This document shows positions 24,750 through 33,201 of a stretch of DNA of 51,867 bases, piece by piece. The stretch lies in contig NZ_JALLIY010000029.1 in assembly GCF_023242315.1 (NCBI RefSeq), forward strand, positions 1-51,867, written 5' to 3'. The notes beneath the pieces are model-generated. The model was given only the letters and a program-made list of their open reading frames with translations. It ran no database searches and was not told the DNA's origin. This stretch comes from Pseudomonas sp. MWU13-2105 (GTDB lineage Bacteria > Pseudomonadota > Gammaproteobacteria > Pseudomonadales > Pseudomonadaceae). Numbering within the stretch: position 1 is the stretch's first letter; each line of letters starts with the position of its first letter. The translations under genes and the position numbers were made by a program.

Positions 24750-25886
24750 ATGAATCAGGTCAAACAATTCTTCACCCGCTACAAAATGCTCGCACTGGTG
24801 ATCGCCGTGGCGATTATCTGGCTGTTCTTCAGTTGGCAAACCGAGGGCGGGTTCCTTACCCCGCGCAACCTCTCCAACCTGCTACGGCAAATGTCCATCA
24901 CCGGGATTCTCGCCTGTGGCATGGTGCTGGTGATCATCAGCGGCGAGATCGACTTGTCGGTGGGCTCATTGCTTGGCCTGCTGGGTGGCCTGGCGGCGAT
25001 TCTCGACGTGATCTATCACGTACCGCTGTTGGCGAATCTGGGCATTGTCGCCGTCTGCGGATGGATGATCGGCCTGGCAAACGGGGTTATGACCGCCTAC
25101 CTGCGCATTCCGTCTTTCATTGTCGGGCTGGGCGGCATGCTGGCGTTTCGCGGAATCCTGCTGGGGATCACCGGCGGCACCACCATTGCCCCTGTATCAC
25201 CGTCACTGGTCTACATCGGCCAGGGTTATTTGCCACACACCGTCGGGGCCGGTCTTGGCGTACTGCTGTTCGCCTTGACACTTTTCCTGACCTGGAAACA
25301 ACGCCGCAATCGTGCCCTCCATGGCCTGGCGGCACACTCACTGGTTCGTGACGGATTACGCGTGGTATTGATCGGCGCGGTGCTGGCCGGGTTCGTCCAG
25401 ACCCTGAACAGCTACGACGGTATCCCGGTTCCGGTGCTGCTTCTGCTGATTCTGCTGGGCGTGTTCAGCTACATCACCAGCCAGACCGTGTTCGGGCGCC
25501 GTATCTACTCGGTGGGCAGCAACATGGAAGCCACGCGCCTGTCCGGGATCAACGTACAGGCAGTCAAGCTGTGGATCTTCGGCATCATGGGCCTGATGTG
25601 CGCGCTCGCCGGGGTGGTCAACACCGCGCGCCTGGCCGCGGGTTCACCTTCGGCCGGGAACATGGGCGAACTGGACGCCATCGCTGCCTGCTTCATCGGC
25701 GGCACCTCCATGCGCGGTGGCTCGGGCACCGTTTATGGCGCCCTCCTCGGCGCGCTGGTCATCACCAGCCTGGACAACGGCATGTCCATGCTCGACGTCG
25801 ACAGCTACTGGCAGATGATTGTCAAAGGCAGCATCCTGGTGCTGGCCGTGTGGGTGGACGTGAGTACCAGGAGCGGGCGACGCTGA
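24750..25886 (+). CDS. xylH: D-xylose ABC transporter, permease
   Basis: A 378-residue inner-membrane permease of the XylH/RbsC family with about ten helices. The ITGILACGMVLVIISGEIDLS segment (around 48-68) and the GSNMEATRLSGINV coupling loop are family hallmarks; the C-terminal IGGTSMRGGSGTVYGALLGAL is the conserved glycine-rich segment. Its ATG directly follows the xylG TAG with no gap, so the two are translated together. Confidence 0.93.
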   Translation: MNQVKQFFTRYKMLALVIAVAIIWLFFSWQTEGGFLTPRNLSNLLRQMSITGILACGMVLVIISGEIDLSVGSLLGLLGGLAAILDVIYHVPLLANLGIVAVCGWMIGLANGVMTAYLRIPSFIVGLGGMLAFRGILLGITGGTTIAPVSPSLVYIGQGYLPHTVGAGLGVLLFALTLFLTWKQRRNRALHGLAAHSLVRDGLRVVLIGAVLAGFVQTLNSYDGIPVPVLLLLILLGVFSYITSQTVFGRRIYSVGSNMEATRLSGINVQAVKLWIFGIMGLMCALAGVVNTARLAAGSPSAGNMGELDAIAACFIGGTSMRGGSGTVYGALLGALVITSLDNGMSMLDVDSYWQMIVKGSILVLAVWVDVSTRSGRR

Positions 25887-26162
25887 TCCTATGCGGCCCC
25901 TGACTTCAAGGCCGCTCTCCTCACTACCGAAGAAGACAGCATCGGCTACCACGCATGCATCTCCGGCACCAGCGGCTACATGATCAATCCATTGATCAGT
26001 CCCGGCTCACTGGAAGATTTCGTGGAGTTGATCATTGCTGAGTTGCAACGCCGTGGCCTCTACAGGACCCAGCCACACAGCGGAACCTTCCGCTCCAGGC
26101 TTAGGGAAGATGGCGGCAGTCATTTGCCCGACTCGGCTTATGAAGCCTCATTTCGTTTTTGA
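25887..26162 (+). pseudogene. C-terminal remnant of a luciferase-like FMN monooxygenase (NtaA/SnaA type)
   Basis: After the xylH stop the reading frame stays open without an early start codon, giving about 91 residues. The segment GSLEDFVELIIAELQRRGLYRT is split by family pattern into the conserved xDDFVELVVPELQRRGLFR motif at the end of NtaA/SnaA/DszA-type flavin monooxygenases. The preceding HACISGTSGYMINPLISPG corresponds to the normally GFNxMPPYxPG region. Everything before it is missing, so it is a remnant left by deletion. The reading to 26162 (stop TGA) has no ribosome site. It ends 28 bp before the terminator of the convergent ABC operon. Confidence 0.6.
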
Positions 26163-26190
26163 AGCGTCGTAAGCTCTTTGAAATCACCCG

Positions 26191-26225
26191 TAAAAATGCC
26201 CGTCGCGGGAGCGCTGAACGGGCAT
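26191..26225 (-). terminator. Rho-independent terminator of the amino-acid ABC operon
   Basis: On the minus strand ATGCCCG (26225-26219) pairs with CGGGCAT (26202-26196) and is followed by TTTT. The loop region between the arms is GC-rich and can pair further. It starts 22 bp after the stop codon of the binding-protein gene, at the end of the minus-strand gene block. Confidence 0.75.
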
Positions 26226-26246
26226 CCGGACACAGCCGGTGAAGGT

Positions 26247-27080
26247 TTAAGGCAAGGGCTCGAATTTCAGCTGACTGAGGTTCTGCACCTTGTCCTCACG
26301 GACCATTTTGTAGTCGGTGTTCGGACCGATCCAGCGGTTCCAGATAGCATCGATCTCCCCCGCTGTCTCCATGGCCATCAGTGACGCATTGACCTTGGCC
26401 AGAAATGCCGGTTCATCCCGGCGCATGCCGGCTCCAATCGGTTCGAGCGCCATCGGCTCCTTGGCCAGGGCCAGTTCGACACCACTTGCCTTGGCCTGGC
26501 TGACCAGTTTCAAGGCCGTCATGGTGTTGGTCACCAGGCCCACAACCTTGTTCTGCTGCAAAGCCATGTAGGCCGAGCCGGTGTCCTGGAACGTCACTGG
26601 TGTGGCGCCAGCCATGCGGATCGACTGCTCGGATGTCGAGCCTTTGGTGGAACTGATGCGCTTGTCCTTGAAGAAACTTTTCGGTTGATCCGCGTTGACC
26701 GCGCGCACCACCAGGGTTTCCTTGGCGATGTAGTACGGATCGCTGAACTGGATCTGTTCGGCGCGGGTCTTGGTGTACGCCAGGTTGGCGAAGATCACAT
26801 CGACGCGGCCCATTTTCACCTCAGAAATCCGTGCCTCGACGGACAGCGGCTTGAGCTCCAGCTCAACGCCCAGGGTCTTGGCCAGGGCCTTGCACAAATC
26901 GACGTCCATCCCTACCAACTCGCGGGTTTTCGGATCCGGAGCAGAGAACGGTGGTACGTCGGCGTACACCCCACAGCTCAGTGATTTTTTGCCCATGATG
27001 TCGCTCAATTGATCGGCTTGCGCTACCGCAACAGCCAAAGGACCTAACGCCAGCGTGACAAACAGATGCTTCATACGCAT
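26247..27080 (-). CDS. Amino-acid ABC transporter, periplasmic binding protein
   Basis: A 277-residue family 3 solute-binding protein. A signal peptide occupies about residues 1-23 (hydrophobic LFVTLALGPLAVAVAQA). Conserved segments: GVYADVPPFSAPDPKTRE, LVGMDVDLCKALAKTLGVELE, VDVIFANLAYTKTRAEQIQFSDPYY and the final IDAIWNRWIG. It should bind a polar amino acid or small amide in the periplasm for the permeases encoded just upstream. The ATG at 27080 follows AGGAG with seven bases between; ATG 27074 is an alternative. Confidence 0.87.
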   Translation of the reverse strand: MRMKHLFVTLALGPLAVAVAQADQLSDIMGKKSLSCGVYADVPPFSAPDPKTRELVGMDVDLCKALAKTLGVELELKPLSVEARISEVKMGRVDVIFANLAYTKTRAEQIQFSDPYYIAKETLVVRAVNADQPKSFFKDKRISSTKGSTSEQSIRMAGATPVTFQDTGSAYMALQQNKVVGLVTNTMTALKLVSQAKASGVELALAKEPMALEPIGAGMRRDEPAFLAKVNASLMAMETAGEIDAIWNRWIGPNTDYKMVREDKVQNLSQLKFEPLP

Positions 27081-27137
27081 GGAAAAACTCCTGGGATTGG
27101 GAAAGTCGGATGGCAGAACACGCAAAAACGCGGCGAC

Positions 27138-27875
27138 TCAATGGGCGCGCAGATCGGCGATAAATCGTTGTGCTCGCGGGTGCCCGGGCTGACTGAAGAA
27201 ACTCTCGGGCGTGCTCTTTTCCAGAATCTGACCCGCGTCCATAAACCAGATGGTGTCAGCGACTTCACGGGCGAAATTCATCTCGTGAGTCACGCACATC
27301 ATGGTCATCCCATCCTTGGCCAATCCTTTCATGACATTCAGCACTTCACCGACCATCTCCGGATCAAGCGCGCTGGTCGGTTCATCGAACAGCATCACCG
27401 GCGGCTCCATCGCCAGCGCCCGGGCGATCGCCACCCGCTGCTGCTGCCCCCCGGACAACTGCGCCGGATAGGCAGCGGCCTTGTGGGCCAGTCCTACCCG
27501 ATCAAGCAATTGAATAGCCTGTTGCTTCGCCGCCGAGCCTTTCAGGTTGCGGATCTTACTGGGTGCCAGGGTGATGTTTTCCAGCACCGACAGGTGCGGA
27601 AAAAGGTTGAAACTCTGGAACACAAAACCCACACGGCTGCGCAGCCGATTGATGTGCGCGTCAGTGCCGTGCACGTCCTGGCCGTCGAACAGGATCTGAC
27701 CTTCCTGGATGTCTTCCAGACGATTGACCGTGCGAATCAACGTCGACTTCCCTGAGCCGGACGGACCGCACAGCACCACCACTTCGCCAGGTTTCACCTC
27801 GGCGGTGATGTCGGTCAGCGCGTGATACTCGCCGTACCATTTATTGATGTTCGAAAACATGATCATTGGACGCAT
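27138..27875 (-). CDS. Amino-acid ABC transporter, ATP-binding protein (GlnQ-like)
   Basis: A 245-residue polar amino acid ABC ATPase. Walker A is GPSGSGKST, then the Q-loop VFQSFNLFPHLSVLENI, signature LSGGQQQRVAIARAL and Walker B VMLFDEPTSALDPE, then the H-loop VTHEMNFARE. The ATG at 27875 is preferred for its GAGGG site; 27866 and 27860 are in-frame alternatives. It lies 14 bp after the second permease gene and 57 bp before the binding-protein gene. Confidence 0.92.
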   Translation of the reverse strand: MRPMIMFSNINKWYGEYHALTDITAEVKPGEVVVLCGPSGSGKSTLIRTVNRLEDIQEGQILFDGQDVHGTDAHINRLRSRVGFVFQSFNLFPHLSVLENITLAPSKIRNLKGSAAKQQAIQLLDRVGLAHKAAAYPAQLSGGQQQRVAIARALAMEPPVMLFDEPTSALDPEMVGEVLNVMKGLAKDGMTMMCVTHEMNFAREVADTIWFMDAGQILEKSTPESFFSQPGHPRAQRFIADLRAH

Positions 27876-27889
27876 GGGCGCAACCCTCT

Positions 27890-28639
27890 TCAATTATCGA
27901 TAGCTCGCAAGGGGGCCGCGGCCACGGCCGGACCGCCGTTACCCAGACGCTTGCGCGCAATACGGCGCTCCACCCGACCGGCCATGCGGGTCAGGCCAAA
28001 ACAGAGCAGGTAGTAGATGATCGCCAGGATGCAAAACACCTGGAACGGCTTGGTCAGCAATTGGTTGTTGACCTGGTTGGCGGCGAAGGTCACTTCCTGG
28101 ACATTGATCACATAGCCCAGCGAGGTTTCCTTGATGATCGAGATGAACTGGCTGATCAGGCTGGGCAGCGCGTTGTATAACGCTTGCGGCAAGATCACCC
28201 AAATCGTCGTGCGCAGGTAACCGAGGCCCAGCGCTCGAGAGGCTTCGTACTGACCCGCGGGCAAAGCCTGGATGCCGCCGCGGATGATTTCGCCCAGGTA
28301 GGCGCTCTGGTAAATCACCAGGGTGCAAAGCATCGTGACAAACCCGGTGATGTTATGACCGATCAGCAACGGCACCAGAAAATAAGTCCAGAAAATCACC
28401 ATCAGCAGCGGAATACCCCGCAACACATACACCCAGACTGTCGCCGCCCAACGGAGCCCCGTCCAGGGAGAAACCCTGGCCAAAGCCAGCAGCAGTCCGA
28501 AAGGGAATGCCAGCAACAATGCCAGCGCCGCCAGGATCAAAGTATTCGCCAGACCGCCCAAAGGGCCGTGCGGATACTGACCGATGAGAAACAAGGTCCA
28601 GTTGTGCTGCACAATCGAAAAAAGATCGAACATAGTCAT
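27890..28639 (-). CDS. Amino-acid ABC transporter, permease (GltK-like)
   Basis: A 249-residue HisMQ-family inner-membrane permease with about five helices. The ANTLILAALALLLAFPFGLLL start, YVLRGIPLLMVIFW, and the cytoplasmic coupling segment EASRALGLGYLRTTIWVILPQAL with the EAA-type glycine are family features. The C-terminal 25 residues are a basic, Ala/Pro-rich tail. Its ATG touches the stop codon of the partner permease gene with no gap. Confidence 0.9.
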   Translation of the reverse strand: MTMFDLFSIVQHNWTLFLIGQYPHGPLGGLANTLILAALALLLAFPFGLLLALARVSPWTGLRWAATVWVYVLRGIPLLMVIFWTYFLVPLLIGHNITGFVTMLCTLVIYQSAYLGEIIRGGIQALPAGQYEASRALGLGYLRTTIWVILPQALYNALPSLISQFISIIKETSLGYVINVQEVTFAANQVNNQLLTKPFQVFCILAIIYYLLCFGLTRMAGRVERRIARKRLGNGGPAVAAAPLRAIDN

Positions 28640-29341
28640 CTACCTCGCCAGCGCTTTGTTGAAGCGTCGCGCCAACAGCGCGCCGAGCCCCATCAGCAGC
28701 AGTGAAAAGACCAGGTAAAACACCGTGGCAACCAGGTATGACTCGAACGTGCGAAAGGTATAGTTCTCGACTTCACGGGTGGCGTAGGTCAGCTCCAGCA
28801 CACCGATGGCCATGGCCAGGCTGGTGTTCTTGAACAACAGCACCGTGTGGTTGATCAGCGATGGCAAGCAGTTACGCACACCTTGCGGCAGGATTACGTA
28901 ACGCATGGAACGCACATACCCCAACCCCAGCGCCCGGGACGCTTCGGTCTGCCCGGTTGGAATGGCACGCAGGCCGCTGCGGATGTCCTCACAGAAATAC
29001 GCGGCCTGGCAAAGTCCCAAGGCAATCACCGAGAACAGGTATTCGGTGTTGTAGTTCGCCAGCCACAGCTGCGTGGACTCGCCAAGCAAGGTCGGCACGC
29101 CGAAGTACCAGAGCATCAACTGCACCAGCGTCGGCACGTTGCGATGGTAGGACACGTAACCCGCCACCAGACGATCAGCGAGCTTGCTGCCGGTCAGGCG
29201 TACGGTCACCAGCAACAGCGCCAGGGCCATTGCCAGCAGCCAGGCGAACAGCGCCAGCTGTAGAGTTATTTCGATGCCCTTGACGATCAGCTCGGCATAT
29301 TCGCCTTGCAGAACCGCGGCCAAATCGAAGTCATGCTTCAT
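28640..29341 (-). CDS. Amino-acid ABC transporter, permease (GltJ-like)
   Basis: A 233-residue HisMQ-family permease and partner of the next gene. It has GIEITLQLALFAWLLAMALA, the YHRNVPTLVQLMLWYFGVP periplasmic segment and the coupling segment EASRALGLGYVRSMRYVILPQG. The ATG at 29341 is chosen because GGGGA precedes it by six bases; a TTG two codons earlier is possible. First gene of the transporter operon; a near-match NAC site lies 106 bp upstream. Confidence 0.9.
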   Translation of the reverse strand: MKHDFDLAAVLQGEYAELIVKGIEITLQLALFAWLLAMALALLLVTVRLTGSKLADRLVAGYVSYHRNVPTLVQLMLWYFGVPTLLGESTQLWLANYNTEYLFSVIALGLCQAAYFCEDIRSGLRAIPTGQTEASRALGLGYVRSMRYVILPQGVRNCLPSLINHTVLLFKNTSLAMAIGVLELTYATREVENYTFRTFESYLVATVFYLVFSLLLMGLGALLARRFNKALAR

Positions 29342-29446
29342 GGTCAATCCCCATCGGCATTGGGCTAGCGGCAGAAACGAAGAATGCGGAAAAAGACGCC
29401 AGGCGAGCCGTGACGTGAATAATCGCGATGACGGATCAATCCGTTC

Positions 29447-29461
29447 TTATGCGGCGCCTAT
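29447..29461. promoter_or_regulatory. Near-match NAC site upstream of the ABC transporter
   Basis: TTA-N9-TAT differs in one base from ATA-N9-TAT. It lies 106 bp upstream of the permease ATG at 29341, about the same distance as the exact sites near the neighbouring genes. Within the same 134-bp gap there is also an ACGGAT-CA-ATCCGT inverted repeat at 29431-29444. Confidence 0.35.
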
Positions 29462-29475
29462 AGCAAAAATAAAAC

Positions 29476-30228
29476 CTAGCCCGGGTAATCCTGTGGACGG
29501 GCGGTGGAAAGGCCGCCAGGCACTTGCAGGGTCGGGGTGATTTCCATGTGCCCGACGTTGACCGCAATCGGAGCGGCAATGGCAAACGCAATGGCATCGG
29601 CGATGTCTTTGGCCTGAGGCAACTCGAAACCTTCGACAAAGCGCTTGTAGGTCTCTTCGGAGTCACCGTGGACGTGGGCGAAGATATCGGTGGCCACTCG
29701 GCCCGGACAAATTTCGGTGACCCGAACCCGTTTGCCGAAGGCATCGATGCGCAATTGCCGCGATAGCATGCTCACTGCGGCTTTGGTCGCGTGGTACGTA
29801 GAGTTGCCGCCGAAGTTATACGCCGCGGCAATCGAACTGATGTTGATGATGTGGCCGCAATCGCGCTCTACCATCCCCGGCAACGCCAGGCGTGCCAGGT
29901 GCAACACCGCGCGCAGATTGACGTCGATCAGCAAGTCGATGCCTTCAGCATCAGCCTTGAGAATGGAACCAGGTTTGTCGACGCCGGCGTTGTTCACCAG
30001 AATGTCGAACTGCTGCATTTCGAACAAACGCGTCAGCCCGGCCAGGTCGGTGACATCGATGGCATGAGCGATACAGCCGGTTTTAGCGGCCAGGTCCTGC
30101 AGCTTGTCGGCACTACGGGCCAAGGCATGCACCTGCACGCCTTCCTGACACAGACGCTCGACGACAGCGGCACCAATCCCGGAAGAAGCACCGGTCACCA
30201 GCGCGGTTTTGTAATCTGAAAATGGCAT
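29476..30228 (-). CDS. Short-chain dehydrogenase (YdfG-like 3-hydroxy-acid type)
   Basis: A 250-residue classical SDR: cofactor motif TGASSGIG at 12-19, NNAG at 79-82, catalytic Ser132, Tyr145 and Lys149 (YHATK), and the ICPGRVATDIFAHVHGD segment after it. This last part and the overall length recall the serine/3-hydroxy acid dehydrogenases (YdfG group), which use NADP(H). Within this block it could oxidise a hydroxy-acid made after ring opening. An exact ATA-N9-TAT site lies 105 bp upstream of its ATG. Confidence 0.85.
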   Translation of the reverse strand: MPFSDYKTALVTGASSGIGAAVVERLCQEGVQVHALARSADKLQDLAAKTGCIAHAIDVTDLAGLTRLFEMQQFDILVNNAGVDKPGSILKADAEGIDLLIDVNLRAVLHLARLALPGMVERDCGHIINISSIAAAYNFGGNSTYHATKAAVSMLSRQLRIDAFGKRVRVTEICPGRVATDIFAHVHGDSEETYKRFVEGFELPQAKDIADAIAFAIAAPIAVNVGHMEITPTLQVPGGLSTARPQDYPG

Positions 30229-30332
30229 GTATCTGTCCTCGTATTACCTGTACGGATCACCCGGGTGATCGCGATGACTTCGACTCTATCCAGCCCTGAA
30301 GCCGTGGACCAAGACGGAATGACTGTGTGGCA

Positions 30333-30347
30333 ATAAGCCCTGCTTAT
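30333..30347. promoter_or_regulatory. NAC binding site (ATA-N9-TAT) upstream of the SDR
   Basis: ATAAGCCCTGCTTAT, with symmetrical ATAAG/CTTAT arms and the same CTTATGACCG flank as the site at 35105-35119. It lies 105 bp upstream of the SDR ATG at 30228. Confidence 0.65.
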
Positions 30348-30360
30348 GACCGTGCAACCG

Positions 30361-31128
30361 TTACGCCAAGAGCTGCGAAATCGGTGTGATACAACCGCCC
30401 GCCAGCTCGATTTCTCGACGGATGGTGCGGGCCAGTTCCACGGCGCCAGGCGTGTCGCCATGTAACAGGATCGAGTGCGCCGACACGGCGAGGTGTTTGC
30501 CGTTGAGACTGGTCACGGTGCCCTTCTCCAGCAACTGCCGGACCCGCTGCAGGACGGCTGCCGGCTCCTTGATCACCGAGCCCGGCACCTTGCGTGGCAC
30601 CAACAGGCAGTCATCGTCGTAGGCGCGGTCGGCAAGAAACGTCGTGGCGACCCGCAACCCACACTTTTCAGCGGCGTGTTCAATGGCCCGACTGCTCGAT
30701 GAGCTGATAATCAGTGTCGGATCGAACGCAGCCACCGCACACACCAAGGGCTCAGCCAGCGCTGAATCGGCCGCGACCATGTTGCCCAGCGCGCCGTGAA
30801 AGCTCATGTGGGTCATACGGTGGCCATTGACCGCCGCCATCCCTGCCAGGGCTCCGAGTTGATAAACCACGTAGGTCGCCAGTTCCTTGAGTTCGATGTT
30901 CATCTGCCGCCGACCGAAGCCCATCAAGTCGGGAAAGCCCACGTGGGCGCCCAGATCGATGCCTCCGGCCTTGGCCAGGCGCACGGTGTTGTCCATGATC
31001 AGCGGATCACCGGCATGGAAACCGCACGCCACGTTTGCCGATGAGATAAGGCTCATCAACGCTTCATCCTCGCCCATGCGCCACGGGCCGAAGCCCTCGC
31101 CCAGATCAGCATTCAAATCGATTTTCAT
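30361..31128 (-). CDS. pxpA: 5-oxoprolinase subunit A-like (LamB/YcsF family), copy 2
   Basis: A 255-residue LamB/YcsF protein: IDLNADLGEGFGPW at the start, ISSANVACGFHAGDP, GAHVGFPDLMGFGRR and the closing SILLHGDTPGA. It differs from typical PxpA and from copy 1 in the segment normally HVKPHGALYN, which here reads HMSFHGALGNM: the Lys-Pro pair and the Tyr are replaced. That suggests a different ring substrate or altered metal site. The ATG at 31128 follows GAGGG; the GTG just before it is in the spacer. Last gene of the second pxp/acc block, 16 bp after the BCCP-like gene. Confidence 0.83.
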   Translation of the reverse strand: MKIDLNADLGEGFGPWRMGEDEALMSLISSANVACGFHAGDPLIMDNTVRLAKAGGIDLGAHVGFPDLMGFGRRQMNIELKELATYVVYQLGALAGMAAVNGHRMTHMSFHGALGNMVAADSALAEPLVCAVAAFDPTLIISSSSSRAIEHAAEKCGLRVATTFLADRAYDDDCLLVPRKVPGSVIKEPAAVLQRVRQLLEKGTVTSLNGKHLAVSAHSILLHGDTPGAVELARTIRREIELAGGCITPISQLLA

Positions 31129-31144
31129 CACTTGCCCTCACTCG

Positions 31145-31549
31145 TCATGCCGCGTCCAGGCGCATGAACGCCTGGCCATAACCCACTGTTGTGCCACAAG
31201 GCACCAGCACCGCCGCAACCCGTCCAGATGTCTGGCTGCGGACCGGTAACAGCAGATCGCCGACTTGCAGCAACGCTACCAGTTGCCCTTGCGCCACTTG
31301 GCTGCCGACCGATGCCAGCACCACATTCTGTTGCGGGTGCGTCAGCAGCAACCGACCCAGGCCCGGGGTTTTCAATAGCAGCTCATCCGGCGCCTTCACA
31401 GCCTCCGGTGCCGTGATCTGAACCGGTGCGACGACTTCGTCGACACTGCGTTTGAGCAGCAGATGCAGCCCCGGACGACGGATTTCCGCGCCAGCCAGTT
31501 GGTTCTCCCTGAGCCACACCGCCAACTGGCGGATTTCCTGATTTGTCAT
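31145..31549 (-). CDS. Biotinyl-domain protein lacking the biotinylated lysine
   Basis: A 134-residue protein with the AccB layout: helical N-terminus (IRQLAVWLRENQLAGAEIRR), a linker, and a C-terminal barrel from about residue 59 to 133 (KTPGLGRLLLTHP; VGSQVAQGQLVALLQV; LPVRSQTSGRVAAVLV). At the hairpin tip where AccB has EAMKM, residues 95-99 are QVGDL, so the acceptor lysine is Asp98. It cannot be biotinylated at the usual place. The gene is intact and spaced tightly (12 bp after pxpC, 16 bp before pxpA), so it is probably a structural or regulatory subunit of the complex, not a carrier. The true carrier is encoded at 34583-35011. Confidence 0.75.
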   Translation of the reverse strand: MTNQEIRQLAVWLRENQLAGAEIRRPGLHLLLKRSVDEVVAPVQITAPEAVKAPDELLLKTPGLGRLLLTHPQQNVVLASVGSQVAQGQLVALLQVGDLLLPVRSQTSGRVAAVLVPCGTTVGYGQAFMRLDAA

Positions 31550-31561
31550 GGTTGAATGTCC

Positions 31562-32533
31562 TTAACGCGAGGCCAGCCCGTGAAGGTCGACCAAGCGACT
31601 GACCTCCGCGAGATAGCGCTGATTGTCTTCCAGGGCCGCGACGGCTTCGGTGTAGCTGCACTTGATAAACCGCACCTTGCTGCCGATCGGTGCCTGACCC
31701 AGGCGCCACAGGTCGGCCTCGATCACTGTGCCGAATTTCGGATAACCGCCACTCGGTTGTGCGTCGCGCATCTGGATGATCGGCTGGCCGCCGTGGGGCA
31801 CCTGGATCACACCGGGGACGATGCCGTGGGAGCGGACTTCCATGGGTGCCTTGGGCAAGATCGGCGCGCCTTCGAGCCGGTAGCCGTAACGATTGCTCTG
31901 GGTCGTGACCTTCCACTCGCCAGCCCAAAACGCCGCACGGGATTCCTCCAGAAAGCAAGCGTATTCCGCCGCCGGCAGTACGCGCATCGCCGGCAACCCG
32001 TCGCGTTGCAATGGCATCGCCTGGCTCGGCGACAAGACGCCGAAATCCGTTGGCAGCGCACTCACGCCTGGACGCAGCGCTGCAATCCGGTCGCCCTGTT
32101 GCAAGGCCCGTCCTTGCAAGCCACCGAACTCACCGCGTAACTGCGTACTGCGCGAACCGAGCACCGACGGCACGTCGACACCACCGGCCAGGCACAAGTA
32201 GGCGCGACTGCCGGAGGTCGGGTAGCCGAGGCTCAGCACCTGGCCTTCCCGGGCCTGCGCCACCCAGAATGGCGGCAATGGCTGACCGTCGAGGGCTGCG
32301 TCACCGGCCGCCCCGGTCACCGCGAATGCACAGTCCTGAACAAACCGCACGTCGAAGGGAAACAGGGGAATCTCGACTGCCGCCGCATCCTCAGGATTGC
32401 CCAACAACAGGTTACCCAGTGCCAGCGCCAAATGGTCCATCGCGCCGGAGGTTCCTACCCCGAAACCGAGGCTGCCGAAGCGGCCGAAATCCTGCACGGT
32501 GGCCAGGGCGGTAGCCGATAAAATCTCGATCAT
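31562..32533 (-). CDS. pxpC: 5-oxoprolinase subunit C-like (carboxyltransferase family), copy 2
   Basis: A 323-residue KipA/PxpC-family protein: ALATVQDFGRFGSLGFGVG and TSGAMDHLAL at the start, NPEDAAAVEIPLFPF, the VDVPSVLGSRSTQLRGEFGG motif and the C-terminal VIQVPHGGQPIIQMRDAQPSGGYPKFGTV, which is well conserved. It should form the catalytic core with PxpB. Its ATG overlaps the pxpB stop by 4 bp. Identity to copy 1 is only family-level by eye, so the two clusters are not a recent duplication. Confidence 0.85.
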   Translation of the reverse strand: MIEILSATALATVQDFGRFGSLGFGVGTSGAMDHLALALGNLLLGNPEDAAAVEIPLFPFDVRFVQDCAFAVTGAAGDAALDGQPLPPFWVAQAREGQVLSLGYPTSGSRAYLCLAGGVDVPSVLGSRSTQLRGEFGGLQGRALQQGDRIAALRPGVSALPTDFGVLSPSQAMPLQRDGLPAMRVLPAAEYACFLEESRAAFWAGEWKVTTQSNRYGYRLEGAPILPKAPMEVRSHGIVPGVIQVPHGGQPIIQMRDAQPSGGYPKFGTVIEADLWRLGQAPIGSKVRFIKCSYTEAVAALEDNQRYLAEVSRLVDLHGLASR

Positions 32534-33201
32534 CGAATGATCCTCTCGATGCGCAAGCGCAACATATCGCCCGGCCGCAGCATGGCCGGAGGGTTTTGGG
32601 TCGGGTCAAAAAATGACATTTCGGTGCGACCGATGGTGTTCCAGCCACTGGGACCGGCCGATGCGGAGACACCGGTCTGCACACCGCCAATCGACACCGA
32701 GCCTGCGGCAATACTGATCACCGGCACCTGCCGTCGTGGCGTGGCCAGGCGCGGATCCATGCCGCCGAGGTAGCAGTAACCGGGATGGCTGCCCAAGGCA
32801 TACACCGGATACAGCGGCTCGCAATGCAGGTTGGCGATGGTGTCGATGTCCAGCCCGGTGTGCGCCACCACATCATTGATGTGCGGACCGAATTCGCCGC
32901 CGTAGACCACCGGCAATTCAACGATGCGTCCTTCGAGCGGCAACGGCTGACTGGCCTCCCAGGCCTCAAGCAATCGCTCGCACAACCCATTGAGGTCGCG
33001 CGGCGGTTTGCTGAAGGTCAACATCAAGTTGTTCATGCCCGGGACCGCTTCGTGTATTTCGGCCCACTGCCCGGCCTGCAAGGCCAAGCTCCAAATGCGT
33101 TGTTGCGGCTCCAGATCCAGCGCGCCCGGGGCTTCGAACAACAAGGCCGTGGAGCCCAGCAGACTGATGTGTGGACGCTGCGATACAGATGCAGTACTCA
33201 T
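32530..33201 (-). CDS. pxpB: 5-oxoprolinase subunit B-like, copy 2
   Basis: A 223-residue KipI/PxpB protein of standard length. It has LGSTALLFEAPGALDL at the start, IVELPVVYGGEFGPHINDVV, the canonical YPVYALGSHPGYCYLGGMDP loop (across residues 129-148), and the GSVSIGGVQTGVSASAGPSGWNTIGRTE region with the conserved Pro-Gly-Gly-Trp-type turn. It therefore keeps the features lost in copy 1. It overlaps accC and pxpC by 4 bp at each end. Confidence 0.87.
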   Translation of the reverse strand: MSTASVSQRPHISLLGSTALLFEAPGALDLEPQQRIWSLALQAGQWAEIHEAVPGMNNLMLTFSKPPRDLNGLCERLLEAWEASQPLPLEGRIVELPVVYGGEFGPHINDVVAHTGLDIDTIANLHCEPLYPVYALGSHPGYCYLGGMDPRLATPRRQVPVISIAAGSVSIGGVQTGVSASAGPSGWNTIGRTEMSFFDPTQNPPAMLRPGDMLRLRIERIIR

